A stretch of 55,743 bases of DNA, taken from positions 1 through 55,743 of the forward strand of contig NZ_JAJDOO010000031.1 in the NCBI RefSeq assembly GCF_020595055.1, written 5' to 3'. Origin of the DNA: Desulfosporosinus shakirovi (lineage in GTDB: Bacteria > Bacillota > Desulfitobacteriia > Desulfitobacteriales > Desulfitobacteriaceae). Of this stretch, positions 43,506 to 52,116 are shown one piece after another; the first letter of the stretch is position 1, and every line of letters starts with the position of its first letter. Position numbers and translations under genes: made by a program. Under the pieces are notes generated by a model that saw only the letters and a list, made by a program, of their open reading frames with translations, made no database searches and was not told the DNA's origin.

Positions 43506-45320
43506 ATGGCAAGTAACTTTATTTACAACAATCGGGACCACAAATTTATCATCAAAGAATGGTTGGATGGGGGAAAAATTCTTAGCTTAAAACGCTATCA
43601 AGATTATCTTTCAATTGAAGATGTCGACGGAATTCTTGATCAGTCTTTAAAAGTATGCCGAGATGTAGTCGCTCCCACGAATGATGACGGTGATACGCTC
43701 GGCGCGATCTTTAAGGATGGGAAAGTTACAGTTCCCCCCTCCTTCCATAAGGCCTACAAATTCATACAAGAAAATGGATGGGGTTCCAGCAATTGTGACG
43801 TGGATGGAGAAGGAGCCCTTCCTGAGATCCTTCACCAAGCTGTTCGCGAGTATATCATTGGAGCCAACCCGGCTATGAACCCTTATATTGGACTTTGTGG
43901 AGGTATAGCGTCGGTAATCAAGTCCTTCGGATCTCCTGAACAAATCACTCTCTATACCCCGAAAATGTTCGAAGGGACATGGGAGGGTACAATGTGTTTA
44001 ACTGAATCAGGTGGTGGTTCTGATGTGGGAGATATGACTTCAAAGGCTTATCCTACAGAAGACCCTTTAGTCTATAACATAAAAGGAACAAAGTGTTTTA
44101 TCACCGGTGGAGATCACGATCTCACAGAAAACATTATTCATTTGGTTCTAGCACGTGTTGATGGGGCTTCTACTGGTACTAAAGGTTTGTCATTGTTCAT
44201 TGTTCCAAAGATCTGGGTAAATGAAGATGGCAGTCTTGGAAAACCTAATGATGTTTCAACCGTCGGGATCGAACATAAAATGGGCCTCAAGGGTTCAGCC
44301 ACAGCAGTGCTCAGTTTCGGAGAAGAAGATCAGTGTCGAGGAGTCCTGCTGGGCAGTGCACCCGATGAAAATGGGATCGGACAAGGTATGGCTCAAATGT
44401 TCCAGATGATCAACAATTCACGGATGGATACGGGTCACTCTGCTCTTGCGGTTGCGACGGTGGCGTATAACAATGCTGTGCATTACGCCAAAGAACGCGT
44501 TCAAGGCCGTCCTATTAACAATCCAAAAGGTAACCGAGTACCCATTATCCAACATGAAGATATACGTCGGATGCTGCTTACCCAGAAGGCTACGTTGGAA
44601 GCTATGCGCGCTCTGATTTTTAAGGGCTATTACCTGATAGATTTAGCCCAACATGGAGATGACCCAGCTGAGGTCAACGCCGCAAAGCGCTCAATAGAAG
44701 TCATCACTCCTCTAGTCAAAGCTTATTGCTCCGACCAAGGATGGTTAATGATCACAGAAGCCATTCAAGTCTTTGGGGGCTATGGATATACAGAGGAATA
44801 CTCTGTGGCACGTCAAGCCAGAGACATCAAGATTTATTCCATCTGGGAGGGTACCAATTTCATCCAGTCAATGGATCTTGTGGGGCGTAAGTGGAACCTG
44901 GATAAAAGAAATGTCTTTAAAGAATGGGTGATGGAGATAGTCACCTTTATAAAGGCCAACCAAAACTATGAGCTGTTTGCCCGCGAGTTTGCGGTATTGG
45001 ATAAAGCATTGATGGCATACCAAGAACTCATGGGAACAGTCTTTGGTTACTTCAAGGAAAATATCAGACTGGTTCCTTTATATAGTACGAGAATTCTTCG
45101 GATTACCGCGGAACTTTATTGTGGCTGGTTGTTGATGCAACAGGCTTTAGTTGCCCAAGAAAAGCTGAGTCAAGGAAATAATGACCTAGACTTCTATAAC
45201 GGTAAAATACAAACCGCTAAATTTTATGTACGTAATATTGTGCCGGATGTCATGGCGACAGTGGAGCTTATTAAAGAAGCTGACACTTCAGCTATTGATA
45301 TTCCCGAAGATGCTTTCTAA
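43506..45320 (+). CDS. Large acyl-CoA dehydrogenase (DmdC/AcdA-like, about 600 residues)
   Basis: A 604-residue dehydrogenase of the long form that carries extra N- and C-terminal segments. MCLTESGGGSDVGDM marks the FAD site and IYSIWEGTNFIQ carries the catalytic Glu448 at the canonical position. VFGGYGYTEEYSVARQARD is conserved. Relatives include the 3-methylmercaptopropionyl-CoA dehydrogenase group, but the substrate is not predictable. It is 20 bp after the hydratase gene. No etfAB genes are in the window, so its electron acceptor is encoded elsewhere. Confidence 0.88.
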   Translation: MASNFIYNNRDHKFIIKEWLDGGKILSLKRYQDYLSIEDVDGILDQSLKVCRDVVAPTNDDGDTLGAIFKDGKVTVPPSFHKAYKFIQENGWGSSNCDVDGEGALPEILHQAVREYIIGANPAMNPYIGLCGGIASVIKSFGSPEQITLYTPKMFEGTWEGTMCLTESGGGSDVGDMTSKAYPTEDPLVYNIKGTKCFITGGDHDLTENIIHLVLARVDGASTGTKGLSLFIVPKIWVNEDGSLGKPNDVSTVGIEHKMGLKGSATAVLSFGEEDQCRGVLLGSAPDENGIGQGMAQMFQMINNSRMDTGHSALAVATVAYNNAVHYAKERVQGRPINNPKGNRVPIIQHEDIRRMLLTQKATLEAMRALIFKGYYLIDLAQHGDDPAEVNAAKRSIEVITPLVKAYCSDQGWLMITEAIQVFGGYGYTEEYSVARQARDIKIYSIWEGTNFIQSMDLVGRKWNLDKRNVFKEWVMEIVTFIKANQNYELFAREFAVLDKALMAYQELMGTVFGYFKENIRLVPLYSTRILRITAELYCGWLLMQQALVAQEKLSQGNNDLDFYNGKIQTAKFYVRNIVPDVMATVELIKEADTSAIDIPEDAF

Positions 45321-45378
45321 AAGGCCCGCTGGACATTGAGGAATACTAATCAATCCTAAGATTTGAGGGGAGTAAAAA

Positions 45379-46683
45379 ATGGCAAATGCAGCGGTGTCAA
45401 TTGTAAAAGTGACAGATATCTATGAGTCCCTAAAGGAAAGTTTGAGATTAAGCGATGGATTAGCCGGGTTGAATATAAATGATCGAATTTTAATTAAACC
45501 TAATATTGTGAGTTGGGATTTTGATTTACCATACCCTCCATTTGGAGTTGTTACAACCAGTACAGTGATAGAGGCTTTAGTCCGAATTTTAGCGGAAAAT
45601 GGATTCAAAGATTTAACGATTGGTGAAGGTGCCCTTCCAGGGCTCAGCTCTAAATGGGATGCTGTTTGCGAAACGTTGGGCTATACGAAATTGCAGGTGC
45701 GCTATGGAGTTAAACTTGTGGATTTTAACAAAGGAGAGTTTCTGGCAGTGGATTATGGTGATGGGTTTAAGCTAGACATTGCTAAGCAATCCTTGGAAGC
45801 GGACAAGATCATTAATCTCCCAGTGTTAAAAACTCATAACCAAGCTAAAGTCTCTTTGGGAATTAAAAACCTTAAAGGGTGCCTCAATAAAAAGTCCAAA
45901 CAGGCTTGCCATGGCGTAGATGCAGAGGAGCTGAGTCTAACCTTTCCCCGTATCATTGAAAAGTTGCCAGTGGCTTTGACGATCATAGATGGTCTTTATA
46001 CTATAGAAAAAGGCCCGGGCCATACTGGAAAAGCGTTCAGAAAAGATTTGTTGATTACTTCTCGTGATCCTTTTGCTTGTGACCTTGTGGGAGCGGAAAT
46101 CCTTGGTTATCCCGCAAAAGAGGTAGCCCATCTGAGCAATTATGCCAAGCGCCACGGGTACAGCCTTGAATTAGCAGACTATGAAATTAAAGGTGAGAGT
46201 GTAGCAGATCATCGGGAATTTGTTACCTATGATTGGGAGTGGACGGAAGACGACACTGGCCCGGTTGGGTTCAAAAAACGTGGCATCACAGGGCTCGCAA
46301 TTCGCAAGTATGATAGTAGTCTGTGCACGGGTTGTTCCGTAGAATTTAATCCTATGTTGATCCTCTTTGGTTCGGCATTCAAAGGGAAGCCTTTCCCAAA
46401 GGTTGAGTTAGTTTCCGGTAAGCAACAGAAAGCTTCTGCGGGTTTTGACAATTCGGTCTTCTTTGGTAAATGCGCATGTCACTCTAATAAGGATAATCCC
46501 AATGTGACAAAGGCTATTCCGATCTGGGGATGTCCTCCCGATCTGGAAAAATTAGTTGAAGTGTTGGCAAAAGAGGGGATCGAGTGTGATTTTAAGGAGT
46601 ATGTGCGTTTCCGTCACTACTTGTTTGATCGTTATAAGAAGGAAGAGGGCTTCGATCTTGCAGATTGGACAGTTAGTAGGTGA
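45379..46683 (+). CDS. DUF362 family protein
   Basis: A 434-residue DUF362 (PF04015) protein: LIKPNIVSWDFDLPYPP, VVTTSTVIEALVRIL and LPVLKTHNQAKVSLGIKNLKG-type motifs are clear in the first 200 residues. The C-terminal third has cysteines in LCTGCSVEFNP, GKCACHS and WGCPPD, which could bind a metal or cluster, although no full ferredoxin domain is present. The function of the family is not settled; some members are linked to Fe-S or redox roles. Its place between dehydrogenase and FadN-type genes suggests a redox partner. GAGGGGAG precedes the ATG. Confidence 0.8.
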   Translation: MANAAVSIVKVTDIYESLKESLRLSDGLAGLNINDRILIKPNIVSWDFDLPYPPFGVVTTSTVIEALVRILAENGFKDLTIGEGALPGLSSKWDAVCETLGYTKLQVRYGVKLVDFNKGEFLAVDYGDGFKLDIAKQSLEADKIINLPVLKTHNQAKVSLGIKNLKGCLNKKSKQACHGVDAEELSLTFPRIIEKLPVALTIIDGLYTIEKGPGHTGKAFRKDLLITSRDPFACDLVGAEILGYPAKEVAHLSNYAKRHGYSLELADYEIKGESVADHREFVTYDWEWTEDDTGPVGFKKRGITGLAIRKYDSSLCTGCSVEFNPMLILFGSAFKGKPFPKVELVSGKQQKASAGFDNSVFFGKCACHSNKDNPNVTKAIPIWGCPPDLEKLVEVLAKEGIECDFKEYVRFRHYLFDRYKKEEGFDLADWTVSR

Positions 46684-46714
46684 ATATTCTGGTCTCATTG
46701 AGGAGGTGAGAGTC

Positions 46715-46798
46715 ATGATCTTCTGGCTTTGGAGTAGACTTAATTTCCATTTTAGCGATATCGGAGCATTTAAGTTAAAGAAAAGTTGCGAGAGATAA
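46715..46798 (+). CDS. Possible 27-residue small protein
   Basis: ATG at 46715 opens MIFWLWSRLNFHFSDIG, then a basic end (FKLKKSCER) and TAA at 46798. It has AGGAGGTGAG (46701-46710), the best ribosome site in the operon, 8 bases from the core to the start. The N-terminal half is hydrophobic and aromatic, so it could be a membrane peptide. It fills most of the 153-bp gap between the DUF362 and FadN-type genes. It could also serve only to keep ribosomes moving to the next gene. Confidence 0.4.
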   Translation: MIFWLWSRLNFHFSDIGAFKLKKSCER

Positions 46799-46836
46799 AC
46801 GAGGTGTCACCTAACAGAAACGAGAGGAGGATATAA

Positions 46837-49224
46837 ATGCAGATTCACAAAGTAGCGGTCATAGGATCGGGCGTAATGGGGAGCACCATAGCTGCACATT
46901 TAGCCAATGCCGGAATTCCCAGTCTGCTGTTGGACATTGTCCCATCCAAACTATCGCCTAAAGAAGAAGCAACGGGATTAACTTTAGAGGACCGAAAGGT
47001 ACGAAATAGCTTAGCAGATCAAAATAAAGCCAAAATATTGAAGATGAATCCGGTTCCATTCTTAGTTCCGGAGTTTGCTGAGCGAATTGAGGTGGGGAAT
47101 CTAAGCGATGATTTGGGTCGATTAAGTGAAGTCGATTGGGTGATTGAGGTTGTAGTAGAGCGGCTGGATATCAAGGTCGATCTCTTTAAGAAAATTGCTG
47201 CTTTTGTCCGACCAGGGACGATTGTAACTTCAAATACCTCGGGGATCTCTTTGAAATCGATGGTAGAGGGGCTTCCTGATGACTTTACCAAGTTTTTTTT
47301 AGGGACACACTTCTTTAACCCCCCGCGTTATATGAAACTCTTAGAAATTATTCCCGGGCCAGATACTGACCCGGACGTTGTCAAATTCATGGCTGAGTTT
47401 GGAGAGCGGATTTTGGGCAAGAGTGTGATTATGTGCAAAGATACGCCTAACTTTATCGCCAACTGCATCGGTGCCTGCGGTACACCGGTCATGTTTAAAG
47501 AAATGGTACGTTTGGGCTTAACCATCGAAGAGGTGGATGCCTTGACCGGACCCGTCATAGGACGTCCCAACAGTGCAACCTTCCGTTTGATTGATCTTGT
47601 CGGCCTGGATGTATTTATCCATTCGAATAACAATGTAGCCGATGGCGTGCCTGAAGAAAAAGACGACTTCGTCTTACCGGAGTTTGTTTTCACGATGCAG
47701 AAAAATGGTTGGCTGGGAGATAAAGCCAAACAAGGCTTCTTCAAAAAATCTAAAGGCCCAAAAGGCAAACTTATTGAAGTGCTAGATATTCCTACCATGA
47801 CTTACCGTCCACAAAATGCTGTAAGTTTCCCATCCCTGGAAAAAGCCAAAGCAGCCAAAACATTGCCCGAAAAATTGCGCACCTTAGTTAGCGGAGATGA
47901 CGTTGGGGCAGAGTTTGTTTGGAATATTCTTAAGTCAACTCTCCTTTATGCAGCGACAATTGTTCAGGATATTGCCGATGATATTACCGGAATCGATGAA
48001 GGTATGCGCTGGGGTTATAATTGGGAAATGGGTCCCTTTGAATTGTGGGATGCACTCGGAGTCAAAGCTACAGCGGACCGAATCAGCGCTGAAGGCGGCA
48101 CTCTCCCCCCCATCGTCCAAGCATTACTTGCAGATGGCTATGAACGTTTCTACCATGAGACAGAGGATGGACGGACTAGTTATTATAAAGACGGAGGCTA
48201 TCATAAAAAAGCAGTAAGCCCCTATGTCTTCTCATTGAAACAAGCTCATAAGGCGGACCAGGTAATTATGTTTAATGAGGGTGCCAGTTTAGTAGACCTA
48301 GGAGACGGGGTTGTTTGCTTAGAAGTCCACTCTTCGAATAACACCATCACCTCAGATGTAGTAGAGATGATCAATCGGTCATTAATGGAGGTGGAATCTA
48401 ATTACCTGGGACTTGTCATCGGCAATCAAGGGAAACACTTCTGCCTGGGTGCCAACCTCAAGCAAATCCTCCGGGAAGCCGAAAAGAACAACTGGGATGA
48501 TCTTGATCAGGTAGTGCGTGGATTGCAGAATGCTGTAATGGCGCTAAAATATGCTCATAAGCCTGTAGTAGCTGCTCCCTTCGGAATGACCCTGGGTGGT
48601 GGGGCAGAAATATGCCTGCACGCCCATGCCATTCAAGCCGCTTCAGAGACCTACATGGGACTGGTTGAACTTGGTGTAGGCTTAATACCGGCTGGCGGTG
48701 GAACGAAAGAAATGGCTGTTAGGGCAATGGAAGGAATCTTACCCTGGACACAAGTAACTCCGGATAACTTTTTTGCCAAACGTTTTGAAGTGGTCGCAAT
48801 GGCTCAAACCTCAACGAGTGCTGAGAAAGCTCGCCAACTTGGCTTCCTGCGTGACCATGATCGCTATAGCATGAACCCTGAACACATTATCTCAGATGCT
48901 AAGGCGCGGGTCATCGACCTGGCTCGAAACTTCAGGCCTAATTTGCCGAAGAAGGTTAAAATTGCCGGGCCTGGTGTCCGTGCGACTTTGGAGATGGCAA
49001 TGTACGGTATGCTCGAAGGACGGTATATCTCTGAATATGATCAGTACTTGGCTAATAAATTGGCTTATGTTATGACAGGCGGAAATCGTCCGGCCGGCAT
49101 GCTCGTGGACGAACAATACCTCTTAGACCTTGAGCGGGAGGTCTTTATAAGCCTGCTCGGGGAAGGGAAGACACAGGATCGTATCCGCCATATGCTTACC
49201 AAGGGAAAACCATTACGGAATTAG
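46837..49224 (+). CDS. 3-hydroxyacyl-CoA dehydrogenase/enoyl-CoA hydratase fusion (FadN-like)
   Basis: A 795-residue fusion with dehydrogenase first, as in Bacillus FadN (FadB and FadJ have the hydratase first). The NAD site VAVIGSGVMGSTIAAHLA is at residues 5-22, the catalytic-His stretch GTHFFNPPRYMKL near 155, and the C-terminal dehydrogenase domain lies between about 190 and 450. The crotonase domain occupies about 480-700 with FCLGANLKQIL, GGGAEICLHA and GLVELGVGLIPAGGG, keeping both Glu. GAGAGGAGG precedes the start. It performs two steps of beta-oxidation and is followed after 11 bp by a thiolase. Confidence 0.9.
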   Translation: MQIHKVAVIGSGVMGSTIAAHLANAGIPSLLLDIVPSKLSPKEEATGLTLEDRKVRNSLADQNKAKILKMNPVPFLVPEFAERIEVGNLSDDLGRLSEVDWVIEVVVERLDIKVDLFKKIAAFVRPGTIVTSNTSGISLKSMVEGLPDDFTKFFLGTHFFNPPRYMKLLEIIPGPDTDPDVVKFMAEFGERILGKSVIMCKDTPNFIANCIGACGTPVMFKEMVRLGLTIEEVDALTGPVIGRPNSATFRLIDLVGLDVFIHSNNNVADGVPEEKDDFVLPEFVFTMQKNGWLGDKAKQGFFKKSKGPKGKLIEVLDIPTMTYRPQNAVSFPSLEKAKAAKTLPEKLRTLVSGDDVGAEFVWNILKSTLLYAATIVQDIADDITGIDEGMRWGYNWEMGPFELWDALGVKATADRISAEGGTLPPIVQALLADGYERFYHETEDGRTSYYKDGGYHKKAVSPYVFSLKQAHKADQVIMFNEGASLVDLGDGVVCLEVHSSNNTITSDVVEMINRSLMEVESNYLGLVIGNQGKHFCLGANLKQILREAEKNNWDDLDQVVRGLQNAVMALKYAHKPVVAAPFGMTLGGGAEICLHAHAIQAASETYMGLVELGVGLIPAGGGTKEMAVRAMEGILPWTQVTPDNFFAKRFEVVAMAQTSTSAEKARQLGFLRDHDRYSMNPEHIISDAKARVIDLARNFRPNLPKKVKIAGPGVRATLEMAMYGMLEGRYISEYDQYLANKLAYVMTGGNRPAGMLVDEQYLLDLEREVFISLLGEGKTQDRIRHMLTKGKPLRN

Positions 49225-49235
49225 GGGGGAAGAGA

Positions 49236-50393
49236 ATGCAACAAGCCTATATTATTGAGGCAAAACGGACTGCGATCGGAAAATCGGGCAGAGGTTCCTT
49301 GGTGCAGGTACGACCTGACGATTTAGGTGCTTATGTGATACAAGACATCCTCAAAAAAGTTCCGGGGCTTGATCCCAAAGAAATCGAAGATTTAGTAATT
49401 GGTTGCTCTTTTCCTGAAGGAGAGCAAGGCATGAATATGGCCAGGATCGTGGCGTTACGCGCTGGGCTTCCCATTGATGTTTGTGGAGTAACCATCAATC
49501 GCTTTTGTTCATCCGGACTGCAGGCCATTTCTATGGCGGCCGACCGCATCCGCTTAGGTGAGGCAGATGTAATGATGGGAGGAGGTATCGAAAGCATGTC
49601 GATGGTTCCCATGGGAGGAGCCAAAGCAGCACCAAACCCTTATCTGGCAGTTCATGCCCCGCAAGCATACCTCTCCATGGGGATTACTGCTGAAAATGTT
49701 GCGGCAAACTATGCAATAACCCGTGAACAACAGGACGAATTTGCTGCTTCAAGTCATCAAAAGGCTTGGGCGGCCCAAAGCAGTGGACGTTTTGACAATG
49801 AAATTGTCCCCATTTCGCTGTCGACCTGGGGAAGCCCCGGGGAAAAATGGTTTACCAAAGATGAGGGGATCCGCCCGGATACAACGCTTGAAACCTTGGC
49901 TAAACTTAGACCGGCTTTCAAAATTGGTGGCTCAGTGACGGCTGGGAACTCGTCTCAGACTAGTGACGGCGCTGCCATGACACTCCTAATGTCGGAACGC
50001 AAGACCTTAGCCCTGGGAATTAAGCCCTTGGCAATCTGGCGTGGATTTGCTGTAGCTGGCGTGGAACCGGAACTTATGGGGATTGGGCCGATCAAAGCTA
50101 TTCCTAAAGTTCTAAAACAAGTTGGACTGACACTTGACCAAATCGATCTTTTCGAGCTAAATGAAGCTTTTGCATCCCAATCGCTGGCGATCTTAAAGAC
50201 GCTGGACATAGATCCGGCAAAGGTAAATGTCAATGGTGGAGCTATTGCCTTCGGGCATCCCCTCGGCTGCACCGGTGCCAAACTGACAGCAACTTTATTA
50301 GAGGAAATGACAAAAAGGAAGCTGAAATATGGGATGGTAACAATGTGTATCGGCGGAGGCATGGGTGCCGCAGGAGTTTACGAATTGCTGTAG
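49236..50393 (+). CDS. Acetyl-CoA C-acyltransferase (thiolase, FadA-like)
   Basis: A 385-residue true thiolase that releases acetyl-CoA from 3-ketoacyl-CoA. It has the acylated Cys in TINRFCSSGLQAI (near residue 91), the active-site His in AFGHPLGCTGAK and the second Cys in TMCIGGGMGAAG. AGGGGGGAAGAG lies before the ATG. Together with the FadN-like protein it completes a FadNA-type beta-oxidation pair. It contrasts with the Cys-less thiolase-like protein at 29867. Confidence 0.92.
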   Translation: MQQAYIIEAKRTAIGKSGRGSLVQVRPDDLGAYVIQDILKKVPGLDPKEIEDLVIGCSFPEGEQGMNMARIVALRAGLPIDVCGVTINRFCSSGLQAISMAADRIRLGEADVMMGGGIESMSMVPMGGAKAAPNPYLAVHAPQAYLSMGITAENVAANYAITREQQDEFAASSHQKAWAAQSSGRFDNEIVPISLSTWGSPGEKWFTKDEGIRPDTTLETLAKLRPAFKIGGSVTAGNSSQTSDGAAMTLLMSERKTLALGIKPLAIWRGFAVAGVEPELMGIGPIKAIPKVLKQVGLTLDQIDLFELNEAFASQSLAILKTLDIDPAKVNVNGGAIAFGHPLGCTGAKLTATLLEEMTKRKLKYGMVTMCIGGGMGAAGVYELL

Positions 50394-50602
50394 AGTAATT
50401 GGAATGTTTAAGTAGGGTCTTTAAACACCTAGACATGAGCTTCATTTAGCTATTTCGGATGCTGAACTTATCGCACCGACCTTTTGGCTGCAAATTATGT
50501 AGATCAAGGTAAGATAGCGTTCAGCATCAGCTCTTTACGGGAGGTTACCGGGTAAGGCAATTATATTATAAGGAAGTATTGCGGGAAAGGCGGGTTCGTA
50601 TT

Positions 50603-51451
50603 ATGGAAATAAAAACAGTAACTGTCATTGGCGCCGGGGTTATGGGGGGGGGAGTTGCTCAAGTTAGTGCAGCAGCCGGATATAACGTAATTCTCAATGA
50701 CATTGCAGAAACATCTTTAAAAAATGCATTGGGTGCTATTAAAAGCAGTTTAAACAAAATGGTGGATAAAGGTAAGCTGTCTGAGGAAGATATGAGAATG
50801 ACCATTGCCCGTATCAATACCACTACTTCTCTGGAAAAAGCCTGCCTTGATGCTGATTTAATCATAGAATGTGTTTTTGAAAATTTGGATCTCAAAAAAA
50901 AGATGTTCACGGATTTTGATAGATATTGCAAACCCGAAGCCATTTTAGGAACCAATACATCGGCAATCCCGGTTACAGAGATAGCCAGTGCGACTAGTCG
51001 GGGCGAAAAAGTCATCGGCATTCATTTTATGAATCCTGTTCCTTTAATGAAGGGTGTGGAAATTATAAGAGGTCAGCTTACCAGCGAGGAAACTATGAAG
51101 GAGACCTTAGCTTATGTAGCAAAGATTGGTAAGGAATCAGCGATTGCCGTAGATTATGCGGGATTTATTGTAACCAGACTATTAGATGTTTTAATTAATG
51201 AAGCGATAAAATTAGTTCAAGAGGGCAATTCACCGGAAGAAATTGATAAGGCCATGAAGCTGTGTGCCGGTCATCCCATGGGACCATGTAAATTGCTGGA
51301 CCTGGTAGGAGCAGAAATTGCGATGCACGGTATGGAGACAATGCAGCGGGATTTTGGCGATAGATATAAGCCACATCCTTTGCTCAAAAAGAGAGTTTTA
51401 GCGGGATTATTAGGAATGAAGACTGGTAGAGGCTTCTATGACTATGTGTGA
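50603..51451 (+). CDS. 3-hydroxybutyryl-CoA dehydrogenase-type enzyme
   Basis: A 282-residue NAD(P)-dependent 3-hydroxyacyl-CoA dehydrogenase, the standard length for Hbd. [16 protein letters not shown] binds [14 protein letters not shown] carries Ser/Asn of the active site, and [17 protein letters not shown] carries the catalytic His. The frame is open from TTG 50579; the ATG at 50603 gives the family's normal start, although its ribosome site is only fair. A 209-bp gap without a recognised promoter separates it from the thiolase gene. Confidence 0.88.
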   Translation: MEIKTVTVIGAGVMGGGVAQVSAAAGYNVILNDIAETSLKNALGAIKSSLNKMVDKGKLSEEDMRMTIARINTTTSLEKACLDADLIIECVFENLDLKKKMFTDFDRYCKPEAILGTNTSAIPVTEIASATSRGEKVIGIHFMNPVPLMKGVEIIRGQLTSEETMKETLAYVAKIGKESAIAVDYAGFIVTRLLDVLINEAIKLVQEGNSPEEIDKAMKLCAGHPMGPCKLLDLVGAEIAMHGMETMQRDFGDRYKPHPLLKKRVLAGLLGMKTGRGFYDYV

Positions 51452-51472
51452 TTCAAAAACAAGGGGGCAAAA

Positions 51473-51697
51473 ATGGAAAAAAGTATGTTCCAATTGAAAT
51501 CCAAAACTGAAGCTTCTCTTCGACACAAGGTGCTTAAAGGCGGTGATCGTGTTAAAACTAGTAATCATCATAATGGTGTTGTCGTTCGAGTTGACCGTGA
51601 TGAGAATGGAGTTTTTATCGTTGTCCGATTAGATGTCTCTCCTCATGAATTTGTTTATGATCCAGATGAAATTAAAGTAATTTGGCAAAGAGATTAG
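51473..51697 (+). CDS. Small conserved-looking protein of unknown function
   Basis: A 74-residue, mostly beta-stranded protein: LKGGDRVKTSNHHNGVVVRV then DENGVFIVVRLDVSP. The G-D-x-V...G-V-V-x-x-V pattern resembles a small SH3/KOW-like barrel, but no family was recognised. AAGGGGG precedes the ATG and it follows the dehydrogenase gene by 21 bp, so it is probably the last gene of that transcript. Confidence 0.5.
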   Translation: MEKSMFQLKSKTEASLRHKVLKGGDRVKTSNHHNGVVVRVDRDENGVFIVVRLDVSPHEFVYDPDEIKVIWQRD

Positions 51698-51746
51698 AAA
51701 AATTCATAAATGCAGGGTTCTCGTTGGGGGATTTAGGGGGATAGAT

Positions 51747-51890
51747 ATGGACAAACGAAGTTATAAAAAAGCAGTCGGTTGGCAATTTGGGAAAAGAAAT
51801 ACATCGAAACTTCGAAGGATAAGAACGAGCATTTCCCTGCGAAAACGAAAATTCGCAATGCTAAAATCGGTGGGGATGACCCCAAAAGGC
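51747..51890 (+). pseudogene. Fragment containing an FtsX-type ABC permease motif
   Basis: An ORF of 73 codons begins here (GGGGGATAG upstream). Its middle, about 51825-51890, reads SLRKRKFAMLKSVGMTPKGF. FtsX-like permeases of antibiotic/bacitracin-type exporters carry R-R-R-E-F-A-M-L-K-S-V-G-M-T-x-K in this form. The sequence before and after is not permease-like. It is a relic; the two-component relics at 10306-11148 are of the kind usually found with such exporters. Confidence 0.5.
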
Positions 51891-51925
51891 TTTATATTCG
51901 GCCATCAGCTCAATAAGAAACTTAG

Positions 51926-51957
51926 ACCCCGCAACATTGTGGGGTTTTTAGTTTTCT
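51926..51957 (+). terminator. Terminator of the beta-oxidation operon
   Basis: CCCCGCA (51927-51933) and TGTGGGG (51938-51944, one G-T) are followed by TTTTTAGTTTT. It lies 229 bp after the last small gene. Confidence 0.75.
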
Positions 51958-52116
51958 ATGTCATTTGACTCTGTCGGACTTCATAGAGACCCTGTGAGAT
52001 GGGCAAAGCTAGCAAAATTTGTTGTTTTAATAACAGGAGATAAAGATTTTATGGCGAATTTTATACTAATATAGATAAATATTGCAGATTAATTATGTAT
52101 TAAAGGAATGATCATC

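Noticed and set aside
52108-52116. ATG at 52108 as the start of the polysaccharide deacetylase
   Set aside because: The ribosome site AAAGGA ends one base before it; the TTG at 52117 has normal spacing.
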